Source of the DNA: Thinopyrum elongatum
Taxonomy: Eukaryota; Streptophyta; Magnoliopsida; Poales; Poaceae
DNA length: 64,000 nt
Assembly: GCA_011799875.1 (NCBI GenBank)
Contig: CM022301.1
Coordinates: forward strand, 12,233,570 to 12,297,569
Reading direction: 5' to 3'
Made by a program: the position numbers and the translations under genes. Position 1 is the first letter of the stretch; the number at the start of each line of letters is the position of its first letter. Shown here piece by piece: positions 11,604-22,780 of the stretch. Below the pieces are notes generated by a model, which searched no databases, was not told the DNA's origin, and was given only the letters and a program-made list of their open reading frames with translations.

Positions 11604-11974
11604 GGATTGTACGTAAGAGATCTTATATTGTATATATGTAGCTAGTAGCGTCGGATAGATATACGAAAACTTGTTGTTCGACCAATCTCTCGGAGAAAGA
11701 GAGGTCGATCACTTCTCTCTGTATATGTTCATGACGATCTTGTGTACTTAATGGTTCCTTCATTTGCTTACTAACTAGCGTGTCGAGTTCTCTCTATACG
11801 TATAGTAGCTAACGTCGACCAAGCACGGAGAAAGAGAGGACACTTCTCTCTATTAGCTAGCTAACAAAATATGAAACCCCTAAATTAACTCTCCAAAACC
11901 CCCTAAACCCCTCCCCCCCCCTTCAAAAAAAAAACAAAAACCCCAGCTCCTGCCAAATGCTGACACGTGGATGC
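11604..11974 (+). other. CACTA-1 3' flank of the second gene
   Basis: Non-coding sequence after the stop codon. It repeats phrases such as GGAGAAAGAGAGG and TCGACCAAGCACGG, and contains a C-rich run (about 11905-11925). The same segment, reverse complemented and diverged, is present in CACTA-2 at about 39990-40330, which confirms that both are the same family. No gene seen. Confidence 0.6.
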
Positions 11975-12170
11975 CTTTTGGTCCCGGTTGGTGTTACCAA
12001 CCGGGACTAAAGGTCCTCCTGCCTGGGCTCCCCGCAGCGGCCATGTGGAGCCCCTTCTGTCCCGGTTCGTAAGCGAACCGGGACTAAAGGTTTTGGGCTT
12101 TTGTCCCGGTTCCAGAACCAGGGCTAATGGGCCTCTGGAACCGAGACAAATGGGCCGTTTTCTACTAGTG
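11975..12170. repeat. CACTA-1 3' subterminal palindromes and terminus
   Basis: Three palindromic units based on CCCGGTT and AACCGGG (about 11980-12013, 12058-12090 and 12100-12150) lead to the terminus TCTACTAGTG at 12161-12170. The unit form matches the internal array at 5571-5809 and the CACTA-2 end at 39788. Such repeats are the expected transposase-binding zone of a CACTA element. Confidence 0.85.
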
Positions 12171-13318
12171 AATGGGCTCCAAGGCGGTGCCTTCAGGAAG
12201 GGAACGACACCGGATCGCCACCACCGCCCAATCCAAGGATTAGGGTTTCCCCCGGAGCACCACGGTGACAAGTGAGATACCGCGACCACGCCTTCAAGAA
12301 GGGGACAACGCTGCAACGCCGCCGGCGGCGGCCTAACAAGACAGAGCGGGTTTACACCCTGGCCAACACTCACCGTCACCAAATTGGGATACGGACAACC
12401 GCGCCACCGACATTGAACGACACACCCCGACCACCATGCCGCCCACACTGCCATGGTGACCGGACAGCGCCCGAGCCACGGGCTACGCCCACAAGCACCC
12501 CGGCTACCACCAGCAGGGCCGCCGCCCAAGCATCGAAGCCCCACCCTCAGTCCACGGACACACCATACCGACGCGACCGACCGGAAAGGGGCAGAAGACC
12601 CTTCAACCCCAAAGCGAACCCCTTGGCAGGGTCGGTGGCCTCGGCGGCCAGATATGGGCTAGAGGAACTCTAGCAGCCACACGGTGCAGCCGCCGGATGC
12701 AACGGAGGGGTACCCCTGCCCCCTACCCGAAGTCCACTGCTACCACCGGCAAGCCCACCCACACCAATACCGCACCCTGGAACCACCCCTACCTGTCGAG
12801 CCCGTACCTGAATCCGTAGAGGAGGAAGGAAGCTCACCCGAGTAAGCCGCAGACAGCCAGACGCCGGAACAAGTTCCGCCGTCGCCGTGAGCAGACCGGC
12901 CGACCAAGGGCTGTAGCCACGCCGCTGCAAGCCACCACCACGCAGATCCCAGGAGGACATCCGCCGCCACCCCGCGATGCCCGCCGCCGCCGTGGACCAA
13001 TCCGCGAAGATCTGGCCGGGGGCGCGCCGGCCCGCCACCGCCTGATCTGGCCCTGTCGCAGCCGCCACGCCGCAAACGCCCACCAGGTTGCCGCCGTGCC
13101 ACCACCAGGGGCCCCCGACGCCATCCCGACGGAGCGCCGCCGCGCCGCACGCGACGCCGTCCCGCGCCGACCAAGGACCATGGGCGGAGGGGAGAAGAAG
13201 GCCGCGCCGAGCAGCGGTGAGGGAGGTGGGCAGAGGAGGGGGGGAGGAGGCGGCGATTTAGAGTTCCCCTCGGGGCGCCAGAGGGGAGGGGAGGGATTTG
13301 CGCTCCCTCGTCCTTACA
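12171..13318 (-). mobile_element. LINE-type 5' region, antisense fragment
   Basis: GC-rich DNA that, reversed, reads like the untranslated 5' part of Triticeae non-LTR retrotransposons: CCCTCCCCTCCCC start near 13290, then phrases like CCCTTCTTGAAGGC (12290-12305 complement) and GTTCCCTTCCTGAAGGC (12190-12205 complement). No reverse transcriptase or ORF1 domain is visible, and the several long open frames on both strands look like GC-driven accidents. CACTA-1 ends immediately to its left, so CACTA-1 may have inserted into it. Family assignment is from memory of similar sequence. Confidence 0.4.
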
Positions 13319-13410
13319 GACTATTCTTTACACAGCCCTATCCTATTTACGGGTATGATAATGTTAAGTGATAAATTCCTCCAAAAGCTTCTGATATAGA
13401 CATATGGCAG

Positions 13411-14940
13411 TGTGATAGATCTAGATCGATGCACCATTTGCTTGAGCTCCATGAATGATACTAGGAGTTCACGAATTCCAACACATGATAAATCAAGATG
13501 CATCAGAGCTTTCATATCACCAATTGACTCCGGCAAGGCTGAGATATCACATTATGCGTCTGCACTATACACCTCGTGGAAGGTTGTAGATACCGTCTCC
13601 ACAGCTACAGTGCACAGGGACGATTTCTGAGCGATCTCGACGGCTCACCGCGTTCCGCCGGCGGATCGGCGCCTCCTACCTCCTCCTGCGGCCTCGCCGT
13701 CGCTGGAGCGTGGGTGGGGTTTGATCTACCGGCTGTACCGTAGTTAGGTTGTAGCTAGGGTTCCGGCGTCCGGCCTTTTCGTCCTTGGGGCGTGGCGGCG
13801 GCGGCGGATTAGTGTGTCCCCCCCCCCCCCCCCCCCTGTTTCTTCTCCATCTCCGGTGAGGCTTCTCCTTCTGGTGCTGGTGCCGTTTGGGGGGTTGGAA
13901 TAAGCTTCCTCTGGCATCTACTCCGGCTCTGGTGGCACTCCGGCGCCAGATCCGTCGTTGATTCCGGGTGGATTCGGTCTGCCGGAGCTCCTTCTTCCTC
14001 GTCGGCGTCCTCGAGGTGAGATGCTTGGAGCTGGTGGCGTAATTTCCTGCCGTTCCCTGCGAGCGGTGAGGTTAGGGTATGCTCTGCCCGCGTGCGCGCT
14101 GGAGAGCCGTGTCTTCTCGAGCCTGGTTGCTGAAGTGGCGGCGGCAACCATGCGTCGAAATTTTGCTCCTTCCGTCTCGTCCCTGCTGCGGCGGCGCGTC
14201 TCCGGCACCGACAGGAGGCGGCAGGATTTCCCTGTTTCAGGGATTGTGCAGGAGAAGGTTGCTTCTAGTTGGGGTTGGTGCAGCGACGGCGGTGGCCCCG
14301 ATGGGGATTTTGTGCTCTGGCTCCGTCGCCGCGTCAATGCTCGCTCCGGCGTCGATGTGGAGCCAAGGAGCATGTATAGGAGTGTTGCTTCAGCGATGCT
14401 GCGTCTGCAGCTGCAGGCTTGCCCCAGTTCGTCCTCCCGCTTGGTCGCCGGTGTGGGAGGGGAGGACTTGGTTCCGGTGCTTCCTCGACTTGGCGTTGCT
14501 CCGTCGTGCTGGTACGCAGAGACCGAAGCCGACGACTTCCCGCGCGCGAAGAACCCGTCCGCAGATACAAAGATCACGCTGGCTCTGGGTGGGAGCAGCG
14601 GCGGCGGCGCGGCGGCGCGTCCTCGGCTCGCGCTGGAGTTTCTGCTGGGTTGTCCTTGTAGGGACCTGAATGTAATTTCCTTATGTTGCGGGGTGCGTTG
14701 TACCACTTTGTGTCCTCCTTAAGAGATCTGGGGCTTTTTCGCAAAAAAATAAAAAAGGCTGAGATATCACGGGTGTGTCTAATTTTGACGTAATTTAATT
14801 CTGAGAGCTTGGCGATACAATCGAAAATCATCAGATATTCGACGCGTGGAGGACAAAGAAACCTCAACTGTTTCAATTGACCAATACAATCAGGCAACTT
14901 CGGAATAGAGCACTTGCTTAAATCCAAGACACGGTCAGTA
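13411..14940 (-). pseudogene. NLR leucine-rich-repeat fragment, interrupted
   Basis: Two antisense blocks encode plant LRR motifs. The right block (14755-14940) reads VLDLSKCSIPKLPDCIG then QLKQLRFL and ends in RHTRDISA. The left block (about 13411-13550) reads LPESIGDMKALMHLDLS then ELKQMVH. If the insertion 13551-14754 is removed with one copy of its target duplication, ...DISA joins in frame to LPESIGD..., giving continuous LRRs of the NB-LRR disease-resistance type. No NB-ARC, P-loop or coiled-coil domain is visible nearby, so this is a decayed fragment. Outer limits are approximate: the LRR similarity fades at about 13420 on one side and 14940 on the other. Confidence 0.75.
13551..14754 (+). 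mobile_element. Poly-A non-LTR insertion (1.2 kb) with 16-bp target duplication
   Basis: The sequence AAGGCTGAGATATCAC occurs at 13535-13550 and again at 14755-14770, directly flanking this segment. The right end is A-rich (CGCAAAAAAATAAAA at 14740-14754). Long variable target duplications plus a 3' A-tail are the mark of target-primed reverse transcription. The body is GC-rich, has a C19 run near 13817-13836, and shows no recognisable ORF1, endonuclease or reverse transcriptase, so it is either a 5'-region-derived, non-autonomous LINE relative or a retrocopy. Open frames of about 250 codons exist on both strands but look compositional. Confidence 0.8.
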
Positions 14941-15084
14941 AATGAGACCGGGTGAATTTATCCTTTGTTATATCTGTAAATGAAATCGGGTGGTCCGAGC
15001 AGTGTTTCACATACCGGTCAAAAACGAATGTATTCTGGAAAACCGGTGTAAGTAATACGGCCCAAGATACTAGATTCCTTCCGG

Positions 15085-16260
15085 GGTTGAAGAGCCCCCG
15101 CGTCGTCCCCGCTAGGGCGACTCGGGCGGCGCCCTAAACCTAGCCGCCGGGGGCACACTCCCTCCTCCTCTCCATCCGCCGCTGCCGAGGGACACTGCCG
15201 GTCTAAACCCGGGGCCGACGGTGGTGGCGGAGGACATCGCCTCTCTCCCGCGGCTCTGGAGTGGTGCGGGGCCCCGAATCGTGTGGAGGCGTGCCCGATC
15301 CGATCGGCACGACATCGGTGGCTGTGGCACGGTTGCGTCAGAGGCGGCGCGGGCTGCGCGCGCGGCGGCTTGCCCTGTTCGGGCGGCGGCGCGCCATCTG
15401 CCTTTGGATCGGTGGCGGCGGCGTGGAGGGCCTGGTGGTCGCGTCGGCGGCACCTCCGGTCAGATCTGTTCTGGCCGGTGCAGCCGGCGGTGGTGGTCAT
15501 CTCTTTCTTCAGAGGTGGTCGGTCTGTGACTGGGTGGTCGGATCTCGAGATTCGTCATCTAGTCCCGGCTAAGAGTCGGGGAGACATAGTTGCCGGTGAA
15601 AACCGAGCCGTTGGTGGGCGATGGTGGCATTTTGCGCCGTTACCTTGATGAAGGCATCGTCGTGTAACTGTTTGTCGACCCACTCATGCTGCTTTGGGGG
15701 AAATCATAGGATCTGGTCTTCCAGATCGGACGATGGCGGTACTACGGTGCCGTTTCTCTCTTGGAAGCATCGTTTGTGGAGCAGCACTGGAAGACAGAAG
15801 CAGGAGGTGGAGCGGCTTTGTCTTGCACGGAGCTTCGGTGGAGCTGTCAAGTCATGCATGGCCGACAGGTGCTACGCTGAGTCATATCTGATTGACAGGT
15901 GCTACGCACGACAGATCTTTCAGAGTCTTCGCGTTTGGATGGACGAACGCAGGGCGGTGGCACCGTTGGGCGCCGTGGTGGCATCGACGAATGTCCAGAC
16001 TGGTAAAATGATGTGGATCTCTCTTCTGAAGATGGGTCAGTGGTCCGATGATGATGGTGGATTCTAAAACGTGTGCATGTGATGTGCGCTTTAGGTAGGC
16101 TGCACCGGCTGTTGGTCCCAATATGTTATGTGGATGGATCGGCGACGACACCAGTTTTAGATATGGGAAGTGAGAGCACTCCACATTATCGAGTTTGTAG
16201 GTGTGAGTGGTGGCTTCGTGTGGATTGATGTATGTTCTTGTCAGACCATTGTGAAATCTA
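15085..16260 (+). mobile_element. LINE-type 5' region fragment (sense)
   Basis: Begins with a G/C-rich start (CCCTAAACCTAGCCGCC near 15132) and continues with phrases typical of untranslated Triticeae LINE sequence, for example AGTCGGGGAGACATAG and TGATGAAGGCATCGTCGTG, later GATTCTAAAACGTGTGCATG. No protein domain is recognisable in any frame and no clear target duplication was found, so boundaries are approximate. It lies just right of the NLR fragment. Confidence 0.4.
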
Positions 16261-16860
16261 TAATATCTAAATAGTTCATCCCCACTATCTTATTTCTCTT
16301 GATATGCAAGCTATCCACCTCATCAATTGTGCCACATCAACATTTTTCTTCCAATCATCACCAATCTATATGACCACGTTGTAAGTTGTATTATCTGACT
16401 TAAATAACCGTCCGAAGCCCACATATAACCTCAACACTCCTACTTCCATTTCATGTCATCTTGGGTATATGAGATCATGTGGTTTGTATGTTCTTCTTGG
16501 ATATTGCTTCGTTGTGGCAGTTCTGATTTGCTAGCACACAAAGCTTTTTACGTGCCTGACTGATTGAGTTATTGGTTCATTTTTGTAGGAATGTGGAAAT
16601 TATGGAAATAGGTTCTGACCGGTGAGAAACCCACATATAATCTGAACACTTGGTTCCCGCTGTATTTGTTATCTCATGTTTTATCCTCCTACTTAGCTTT
16701 AGTTCCTTATATATTCTACTTTCTCTATGTAGCAATTGCACGACTGCACTGCTTATTCTGAATTGCATCCAGGGACCCGTACTGGCAAATATGACCATGT
16801 GTATTCAGATTTCTGCGGCAACAAGCCTGATGGTTTTTTACTTATTCTTTCAGTTACCTT
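16261..16860. other. Unassigned AT-rich sequence
   Basis: No coding potential, terminal repeats or RNA genes recognised. The phrase AACCCACATATAAYCTGAACAC-like is used twice (near 16418 and 16628), pointing to a weak internal duplication. It could be intron or intergenic remnant between the LINE fragments. Confidence 0.4.
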
Positions 16861-17754
16861 TTGGCACAAGCGGCTCCCGCACCCACTTCTCCTTGCGCGT
16901 TTTTGGAGGGGACGCCGGCCGTGCGGGCCGCATCGCCCTCCAGTCTGAGGGCCGGGCCAGGTGGGGAGCATGGGCAGGTGGCTCAGCTCTCACCTCCTCC
17001 GCGCTCGCCGGGGGCGCTGGGGACCCCGCCGGTGCTTGCGGCGGATCTTGGGGCCTTTCCGGGTGGTGCAGCCTGGCCGTGTGTTGAGGGTGGGGCTGAA
17101 GGCCTTACCCCAAACGGGGCCACGCGGGAGGAGGTCATCGCTTTTGGAGGTATTCCAGATCCTGTTTCTGAGGGGCGACGGATGAGTTGCCGCCTCCAAG
17201 ACCAGCCGGATGTTGATGACATGCAGCTGAGTTGCGCCATGCGGGCGGCCAAGCTTCATGACATTGAGGTCACTACTGGTATGTCGGTCAATACTTCCAA
17301 TTCCATTCTGCATTTTTCTAATGATGAGATTATTCATAATGCAAATCAGTTAGGAGTTTCACTAGGTAGTAATGATAGTGAAATTTCTAAATCCATTAAT
17401 GATATCCTGGATCTTGAAGCGGAACGCGCTTTAGAACTGATTCGCAACTTAGCAGCGGTCAAACCTATGAACGATTCCGACATAGATGCGTTGGGGGTCA
17501 GGGTGCTAGATCCTTTTTGTGCAGATCTTGCCCCATCCCTCCCTGGGTCAGAGGAGGATGACGGTTCTATTCCCCTTGGGGATATTGCCCCGATCGAGGA
17601 TCGGGATGTTCGATCCACGGAGCCCGGTTGTGAGGACCGGGTGGAGGATCAAAATAAACCTAAACAAAAGTGGAGGCGAAAGATTTATCTAGCCTCGGCG
17701 GTGCGTAGAAGTGCTAGGAACCGTACTACTAAAAAATTTCATGATGAATTATGA
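16861..17754 (+). pseudogene. LINE ORF1 C-terminal part
   Basis: An open frame of 297 codons ending in a basic tail (KQKWRRKIYLASAVRRSARN). Its first part is Ala/Pro-rich and its middle acidic with SNDSEISKSINDILDLE. The usual N-terminal DUF4283 and CCHC zinc-knuckle regions of plant LINE ORF1 are not seen, so the frame begins inside the gene at the 5' truncation. The stop TGA shares ATGA with the ORF2 start, the arrangement expected for reinitiation-coupled translation of ORF2. Confidence 0.7.
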
Positions 17755-20328
17755 GAGGATTTTTTTGGAATAGCAGAGGTCTGACAGACTTGGCTAAAAG
17801 AAGATTTCTAGCAGATGCTTCTATCGAACATAGGTTGGATTTTATCGCCCTCTCTGAAACAGGAAGGGGCAATTTCTCCCCCCAGTTCCTAAGCACTTTA
17901 TCGGGAGGTGTCGATTTTGATTGGCATTGCCTTCCCCCGAGAGGAAGATCAGGTGGGATCTTACTTGGGGTTAGATGCGAGACGTTGGAAGTCCGAAGCA
18001 TGGTGATGGGAGATTTCGTCGTCAAGTTTCGGGTTAGATCGAAGGCAGATGGGTTTAATTGGGCACTGGTGGCGGTATATGGTGCCGTGCAGCCAGAACT
18101 CAAACCAGACTTTTTGGCGGACCTTGTCCGTATTTGCGGATCTGAGCAGCTTCCAATCTTGGTTGGGGGTGACTTTAACATTATTAGAAGGAGAGAGGAA
18201 AATAACAATGATAACTTTGACGGCAGGTGGTCGTTTATGTTTAATACCATTATTGAAAGCTTGGATCTGAGAGAGATAGAGCTTTCAGGTAGAAAATTCA
18301 CCTGGGCTAATACCTTGCCAAACCCGACGTTCGAGAAGCTCGATTGAGTCCTCGCGAGCGTCGACTGGGAGCAAAAATTTCCTCTAGTAACAGTCCAAGC
18401 GTTATCGCGCGGAATCTCAGACCACACCCCTTTGCTCGTTGACTCTGGTGAGGCAACGCATGTGGGGAATAAAATTACCTTTTCTTTCAAATTAGCGTGG
18501 TTTGAAAGAGAAGGTTTCTTGGATCTGATAGCCAGGGAATGGGCTAAAGATGCAAGAGGGCGGACTTCTGTTGAGAGATGGCAGAATAAGATTAGGCACT
18601 TAAGAAGTTTCTTGCGTGGGTGGGCTAAGCATCTCAGTGGGATTTATAAAGTGAAAAAGGAAAGGCTCCTTACACTTATTCAATCCCTAGATCTAAAAGC
18701 CGAGTCCACAATTCTAGAAACCACAGAACTTCATGCCAAAGTAGATGCGGAGATGAGATTGAAAGAACTCCTGCAAGAGGAGGAATTGAAGTGGGCATTG
18801 CGGGCTAAGGTTCGCAAAGTTGTCCAAGGGGACGCCAACACTCAATTCTTTCATATGATCGCCAATGGCAAGCATAGAAAGAAGAGAATCTTTCAGCTTG
18901 AGCAAGACGAAGGGACGATTTTAGGACAGGAAAACCTAAAATTATACATAACCAATTACTACAAGCAGCTTTTTGGGCCTCCGGAGGATAATTTCATGTC
19001 CTTGGATGAGGCGAGGATTGAGGATGTTCCTCAACTGGCTGCAAAAGAGAATGATATTTTGACCGCCCCATTTTCGGAGAAAGAGGTGTTTGAAGCTATT
19101 TCACAGATGAAGAATAATAAAGCTCCGGGGCCGGATGGATTTCCGGCGGAGTTTTATAACAAATGCTGGCATATTATTAAAGGGGATTTGATTCCGATGT
19201 TCCATGATTTATTCTCTGGACAGCTTCAGTTGTTTCATCTGAATTTTGGAACAATAACTTTGCTTCCTAAGAAAACAGAGGCTGTGAGAATTGAGCAGTT
19301 CAGGCCGATCTGTCTTCTTAACGTAAGTTTCAAATTTTTCACCAAGGTTGGGACTAACAGACTCACGCAGATTGCGCACTCTGTGGTGCAGCCGTCCCAA
19401 ACTACTTTCATGCCGGACAGAAACATCCTAGAAGGGGTTGTAGTCCTCCATGAAACGCTCCATGAAATCCACACGAAAAAACTGGACGGGGTTGTTTTCA
19501 AAGTGGATTTTGAAAAAGCGTACGATAAAGTCAAATGGCCATTTCTTCAACAGGCCTTGCGTATGAAAGGTTTTGATCAGGCCTGGAGACACCAGGTAGA
19601 ATCCTTCACGCAAAAAGGGAGTGTTGGAATTAAAGTGAATGACGACATAGGTCACTACTTCCAAACACATAAGGGTCTGAGACAAGGAGATCCGATGTCA
19701 CCTATTCTGTTCAACATTATAGTCGACATGTTGACGATTCTAATAGGAAGGGCAAAGGATGCTGGTCAAGTAGGTGGCCTGGTACCTCATCTAGTTGATG
19801 GAGGTGTGTCTATCCTACAGTACGCCGATGACACTATCATCTTTATGGAGCATGACTTGGCAAAAGCGAGAAACATGAAGCTGGTGTTATGCTTATTCGA
19901 ACAATTGACCGGGTTAAAGATTAACTTCCACAAAAGAGAATTGTTCTGTTTTGGAAGAGCCAATGAGGAACAAGAGGCGTATAAACAATTGTTCGGGTGT
20001 GGATTGGGGGCCTTACCTTTCACGTATTTGGGTATACCAATTCACCATCGTAAGCTAACGAACAGAGAATGGAAGAGCATTGAGGATCGATTTGAGAGGA
20101 AACCACGCTGCTGGAAGGGCAAGCTGATGTCATACGGGGGCCGATTAATTCTTATTAATTCGGTTCTCACGAGTATGCCTATGTTTCTCTTGTCTTTTTT
20201 CGAGGTACCAGTTGGAGTTTGGAAAAGACTAGATTTCTATCGTTCTCGCTTCTTCTGGCAAAGTGATGATCTGAAGAGAAAATATAGACTCGCTAAATGG
20301 GATATTATTTGTCGACCGAAAGACCAAG
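17751..20328 (+). pseudogene. LINE ORF2, endonuclease-reverse transcriptase (one stop, C-terminus lost)
   Basis: N-terminal AP-type endonuclease with FIALSETG, LVGGDFNII and, after the stop, ISDHTPLL (the SDH motif). The reverse transcriptase follows: NNKAPGPDGFPAEFY, FRPICLLNVSFK, KVDFEKAYDKV, GLRQGDPMSPILFN and the catalytic YADD at 19821-19832. A single in-frame TGA at 18345-18347 splits the frame. The context EKLD-stop-VLAS suggests CGA to TGA. At 20329 the reading frame enters the Angela LTR, giving a chimeric tail that ends at 20357, and the zf-RVT region is missing. Confidence 0.9.
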
Positions 20329-22072
20329 TGTTGGAAATATGCCCTAGAGGCAATTAATAAATATGTTTATTATCATATTTCTCCGTTCATGATAATAGTT
20401 TATTATTCATGCTATAATTGTATTAACCGGAAATTATATACATGTGTGAATATAAACAAACATAATGTCCCTAGTATGCCTCTACTAGACTAGCTCGTTG
20501 ATCAAAGATGGTTAAGGTTTCCTAACCATTGACATGAGTTGTCTTTTGATAACGGGATCACCTCATTAGGAAAATGACGTGATGGACTTGACCCAACCGT
20601 TAGCTTAGCACACGATCGTTATGTTTAGTGCTACTGCTTTCACTATGTCATATACATGTTCCTCAGACCATGAGATCATACAACTCCCGGACACCGTAGG
20701 AATACTTTGGGTGTTATCAAACGTCACAACGTAACTGGGTGACTATAAAGGTATACTACAGGTATCTCCGAAAGTGTCTGTTGGGTTGTGATGAATCGAG
20801 ATTGGGATTTGTCATTCCGTATGTCGGAAAGGTATCTCCAGGCCCTCTCGGTAATACAGCATCACAGAAGCCTTGCAAGCACCGTGGCTAATGAGTTAGC
20901 TGCAGGATGAAGTATTACGGAACGAGTAAAGAGACTTGCCAGTAACGAGATTGAACTAGGTATGGGATACCGACGATCAAGTCTCGGGCAAGTAACATAC
21001 CGCAGGACAAAGGGAACAACGTATGATGATATAAGAGGTTCAACCGATATAGATCTTCGTGGAATATGTGGGAGCCAATATGAGTATCCAGATTCCGCTA
21101 TTGGTTATTGACCGGGGAGTCATCTCGGTTATGTCTACATAGTTCCCGAACCCGTAGGGTCGGCACACTTAAGGTTCGATGACGTAATAGTATTGTATGA
21201 GTTATGTGATTGGTGACCGAAGGTTGTTCGGAGTCCCGGATGAGATCACGGACATGACGATCAGTCTCGGAATGTCCGAGAGGTAAAGATCGATATATTG
21301 GAAGGCTATATTCGGACGTCGGAAAGGTTCCGAGTGACTCGGGTATTTTTCGGAGTACCGGGGAGTTACGGGAATACCGGGAGAAATTTATGGGCCTTAT
21401 TGGGCCCTGCGGGAAAGAGAGGGGTGCAGCCATGGGCTGCCTGCGCCAGCCCCCCCTTGGGTCCGAATTGGACTAGGGGTGGGGGGCCGCACCCCGTCTC
21501 CTACTCCCTCTCTCCCTCCTCTTTCCCCCCTTGTAGGAGGAGTCCTACTAGGGGTGGGAGTCCCACTCCTAGTAGGACTCCCTCCCCTCCTTGGTGCGCC
21601 TCCTCTAGGGGCCGGCCCCCTCCCTCCTTTATATACTGAGGGAGGGCGCCCCCTCTAGCACACAATTGACTTGATCAAAGCCGTGTGCGGCGCCCCCCTC
21701 CACCGTTTAGAGCCACCGTCATATTTTCGGAGTGCTTAGGCGAAGCCCTGCCGGAATCTCTACACCATCACCGTCGCCACGCCGTCGTGCTGACGGAACT
21801 CATCTACTACCTCGACGACTAGCTGGATCTAGAAGGCGCGGGACGTCACCGAGCTGAACGTGTGTTAGAACTCGGAGGTGCCGTACGTTCGACACTTGAT
21901 CGGTGGAGCTCGAAGGATTGTTCGACTACATCAACCGCGTTGTGAGACGCTTCCGCTAACGGTCTACAAGGGTATGTAGACACACTCTCCCTCTCGTAGC
22001 GATGCATCTCCATGGTTAGATCTTGCGTGATCATAAGAAATTTTTTGAAATTGCATGCTACGATTCCCTTCA
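20329..22072 (+). mobile_element. LTR A, BARE-1/WIS/Angela-type
   Basis: Begins TGTTGGAAATATGCCCTAGA, the start of BARE-1/WIS/Angela (Copia) LTRs, and at 1744 bp is close to the usual 1.8 kb. It includes a TATA box at 21628-21635 and the GTGTGCGGCGCC-type region downstream, and ends ...TTCCCTTCA at 22072. The usual Angela end (TTCCCCAACA) is not present. No Copia polyprotein follows, so this behaves as a solo or truncated LTR. The preceding bases CCAAG (20324-20328) would be the target duplication but no second copy was found. Confidence 0.8.
21628..21635 (+). promoter_or_regulatory. TATA box of LTR A
   Basis: TTTATATA within CCTCCTTTATATACTGAGGG, in the position of the BARE-1/Angela LTR promoter, about 440 bp before the LTR end. 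Transcription would start about 30 bp downstream, defining the R region. Assignment is from position and motif. Confidence 0.55.
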
Positions 22073-22075
22073 AAA

Positions 22076-22779
22076 TGTTCCGGAGCTGCCGGAACCACTT
22101 CAGATGCTTTTCGCAGATGAAAATCACTAAACTGGAATTGTTCCAGAATGCGTTGAAAATTATTTTAGTGGGTACTGGAAATGTTCTAAGCCCACATAAA
22201 TATTTTCAGTTCGAACGGACGCTGAAAAATGTCGTCGTGAATAGTGAAAATCAGCTTTATGGTTATCTTTTGGAAAGCCATTATTTTTGGGATTTGTCCC
22301 AAGATATTTTTGGGGGATGACATGGAAGGATAAGGCCCCTTTTGAAGGGGCCCTACAAGGTGTGGCCGGCCACATGGGGGCTCCTCCATGGAGCCCCCAA
22401 TTGTCCCTTGGTTTCACACTTGGGTCCTTGGGAAGGACTTCCTTTCATGTGCATTTTGGGTTTTTGTGTTAAACTACCCTACCCCTTGGGATTTCCTATA
22501 AATAGAGGTGGAGGGGCAGCCCTCCACACACACCCATTCTCACATACATGCCATTGCAATGATCTGGCTTCTTCTCTCCCTCCCCGCGAAATAGTTTCGT
22601 AGAGCCGAAAGGCTGTCTGGGTTCCGGTGGGAACTAGTTCTAGACGGCGAAGCCCTGCCGGATAGATGACACCGTATGTGTGCAACTCTGTAGAGAGGTC
22701 ATAATTTCGATCTTAGTGCCCGAGGGGCTGTTCGTGATCGTAGGAATTTTTTTGAAATTGCATGCTACGATTCCCTTCA
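22076..22779 (+). mobile_element. LTR B, second LTR with primer binding site
   Basis: Runs from TGTTCCGG (22076) to ...TTCCCTTCA (22779). It has a good TATA box, TATAAATAG at 22497-22505, and the same last 45 or so bases as LTR A (TTTTTTGAAATTGCATGCTA ...). Immediately after it, TGGCATCCGAGCC (22781-22793) resembles the initiator-tRNA-Met primer binding site TGGTATCAGAGCC, so this is the 5' LTR of a retrotransposon whose internal region is cut by the SINE. No polyprotein is seen to the right. Confidence 0.65.
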
Positions 22780-22780
22780 G

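Larger units (their letters stand above)
154..12170 (+). mobile_element. CACTA-1, large En/Spm-type transposon (3' part)
   Basis: Class II element on the plus strand with the two-gene plan of autonomous CACTA transposons: a TNP2-like transposase (to 3380) and a second multi-exon gene (7837-11603). The right terminus reads ...TCTACTAGTG, the reverse complement of a CACTAGTAGA terminus, and ends at 12170. It is preceded by palindromic subterminal motifs built on CCCGGTT/AACCGGG. The left terminus lies outside the window, beyond the Copia fragment at 1-153. Both genes are inactivated, so the element is fossil but recent enough to align clearly to family domains. The bases after the end are AAT, a possible 3-bp target duplication that cannot be checked here. 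Confidence 0.9.
16861..20328 (+). mobile_element. LINE retrotransposon, 5'-truncated and 3'-interrupted
   Basis: Non-LTR element with the C-terminal part of ORF1 (to 17754) overlapping ORF2 (from 17751) by ATGA. ORF2 has endonuclease and reverse-transcriptase domains. The 5' part is missing (no ORF1 RNA-binding or zinc-knuckle region). At 20329 an Angela-type LTR starts in the middle of the post-RT region, so the C-terminal zinc-finger domain, 3' UTR and tail are absent, and I do not find the remainder to the right of the LTRs. Confidence 0.9.

Noticed and set aside
12171..13318. Proline- and arginine-rich open frames that might be a host gene
   Set aside because: Several frames on both strands are open, with no start context or domain. 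The reverse strand resembles untranslated LINE sequence.
13918..14706. Long antisense open frame (262 codons) inside the poly-A insertion, overlapping a sense frame of 254 codons
   Set aside because: GC-rich sequence lacks stops in most frames, composition is Arg/Ser/Pro/Ala-biased, no domain is recognisable, and both strands are equally open.
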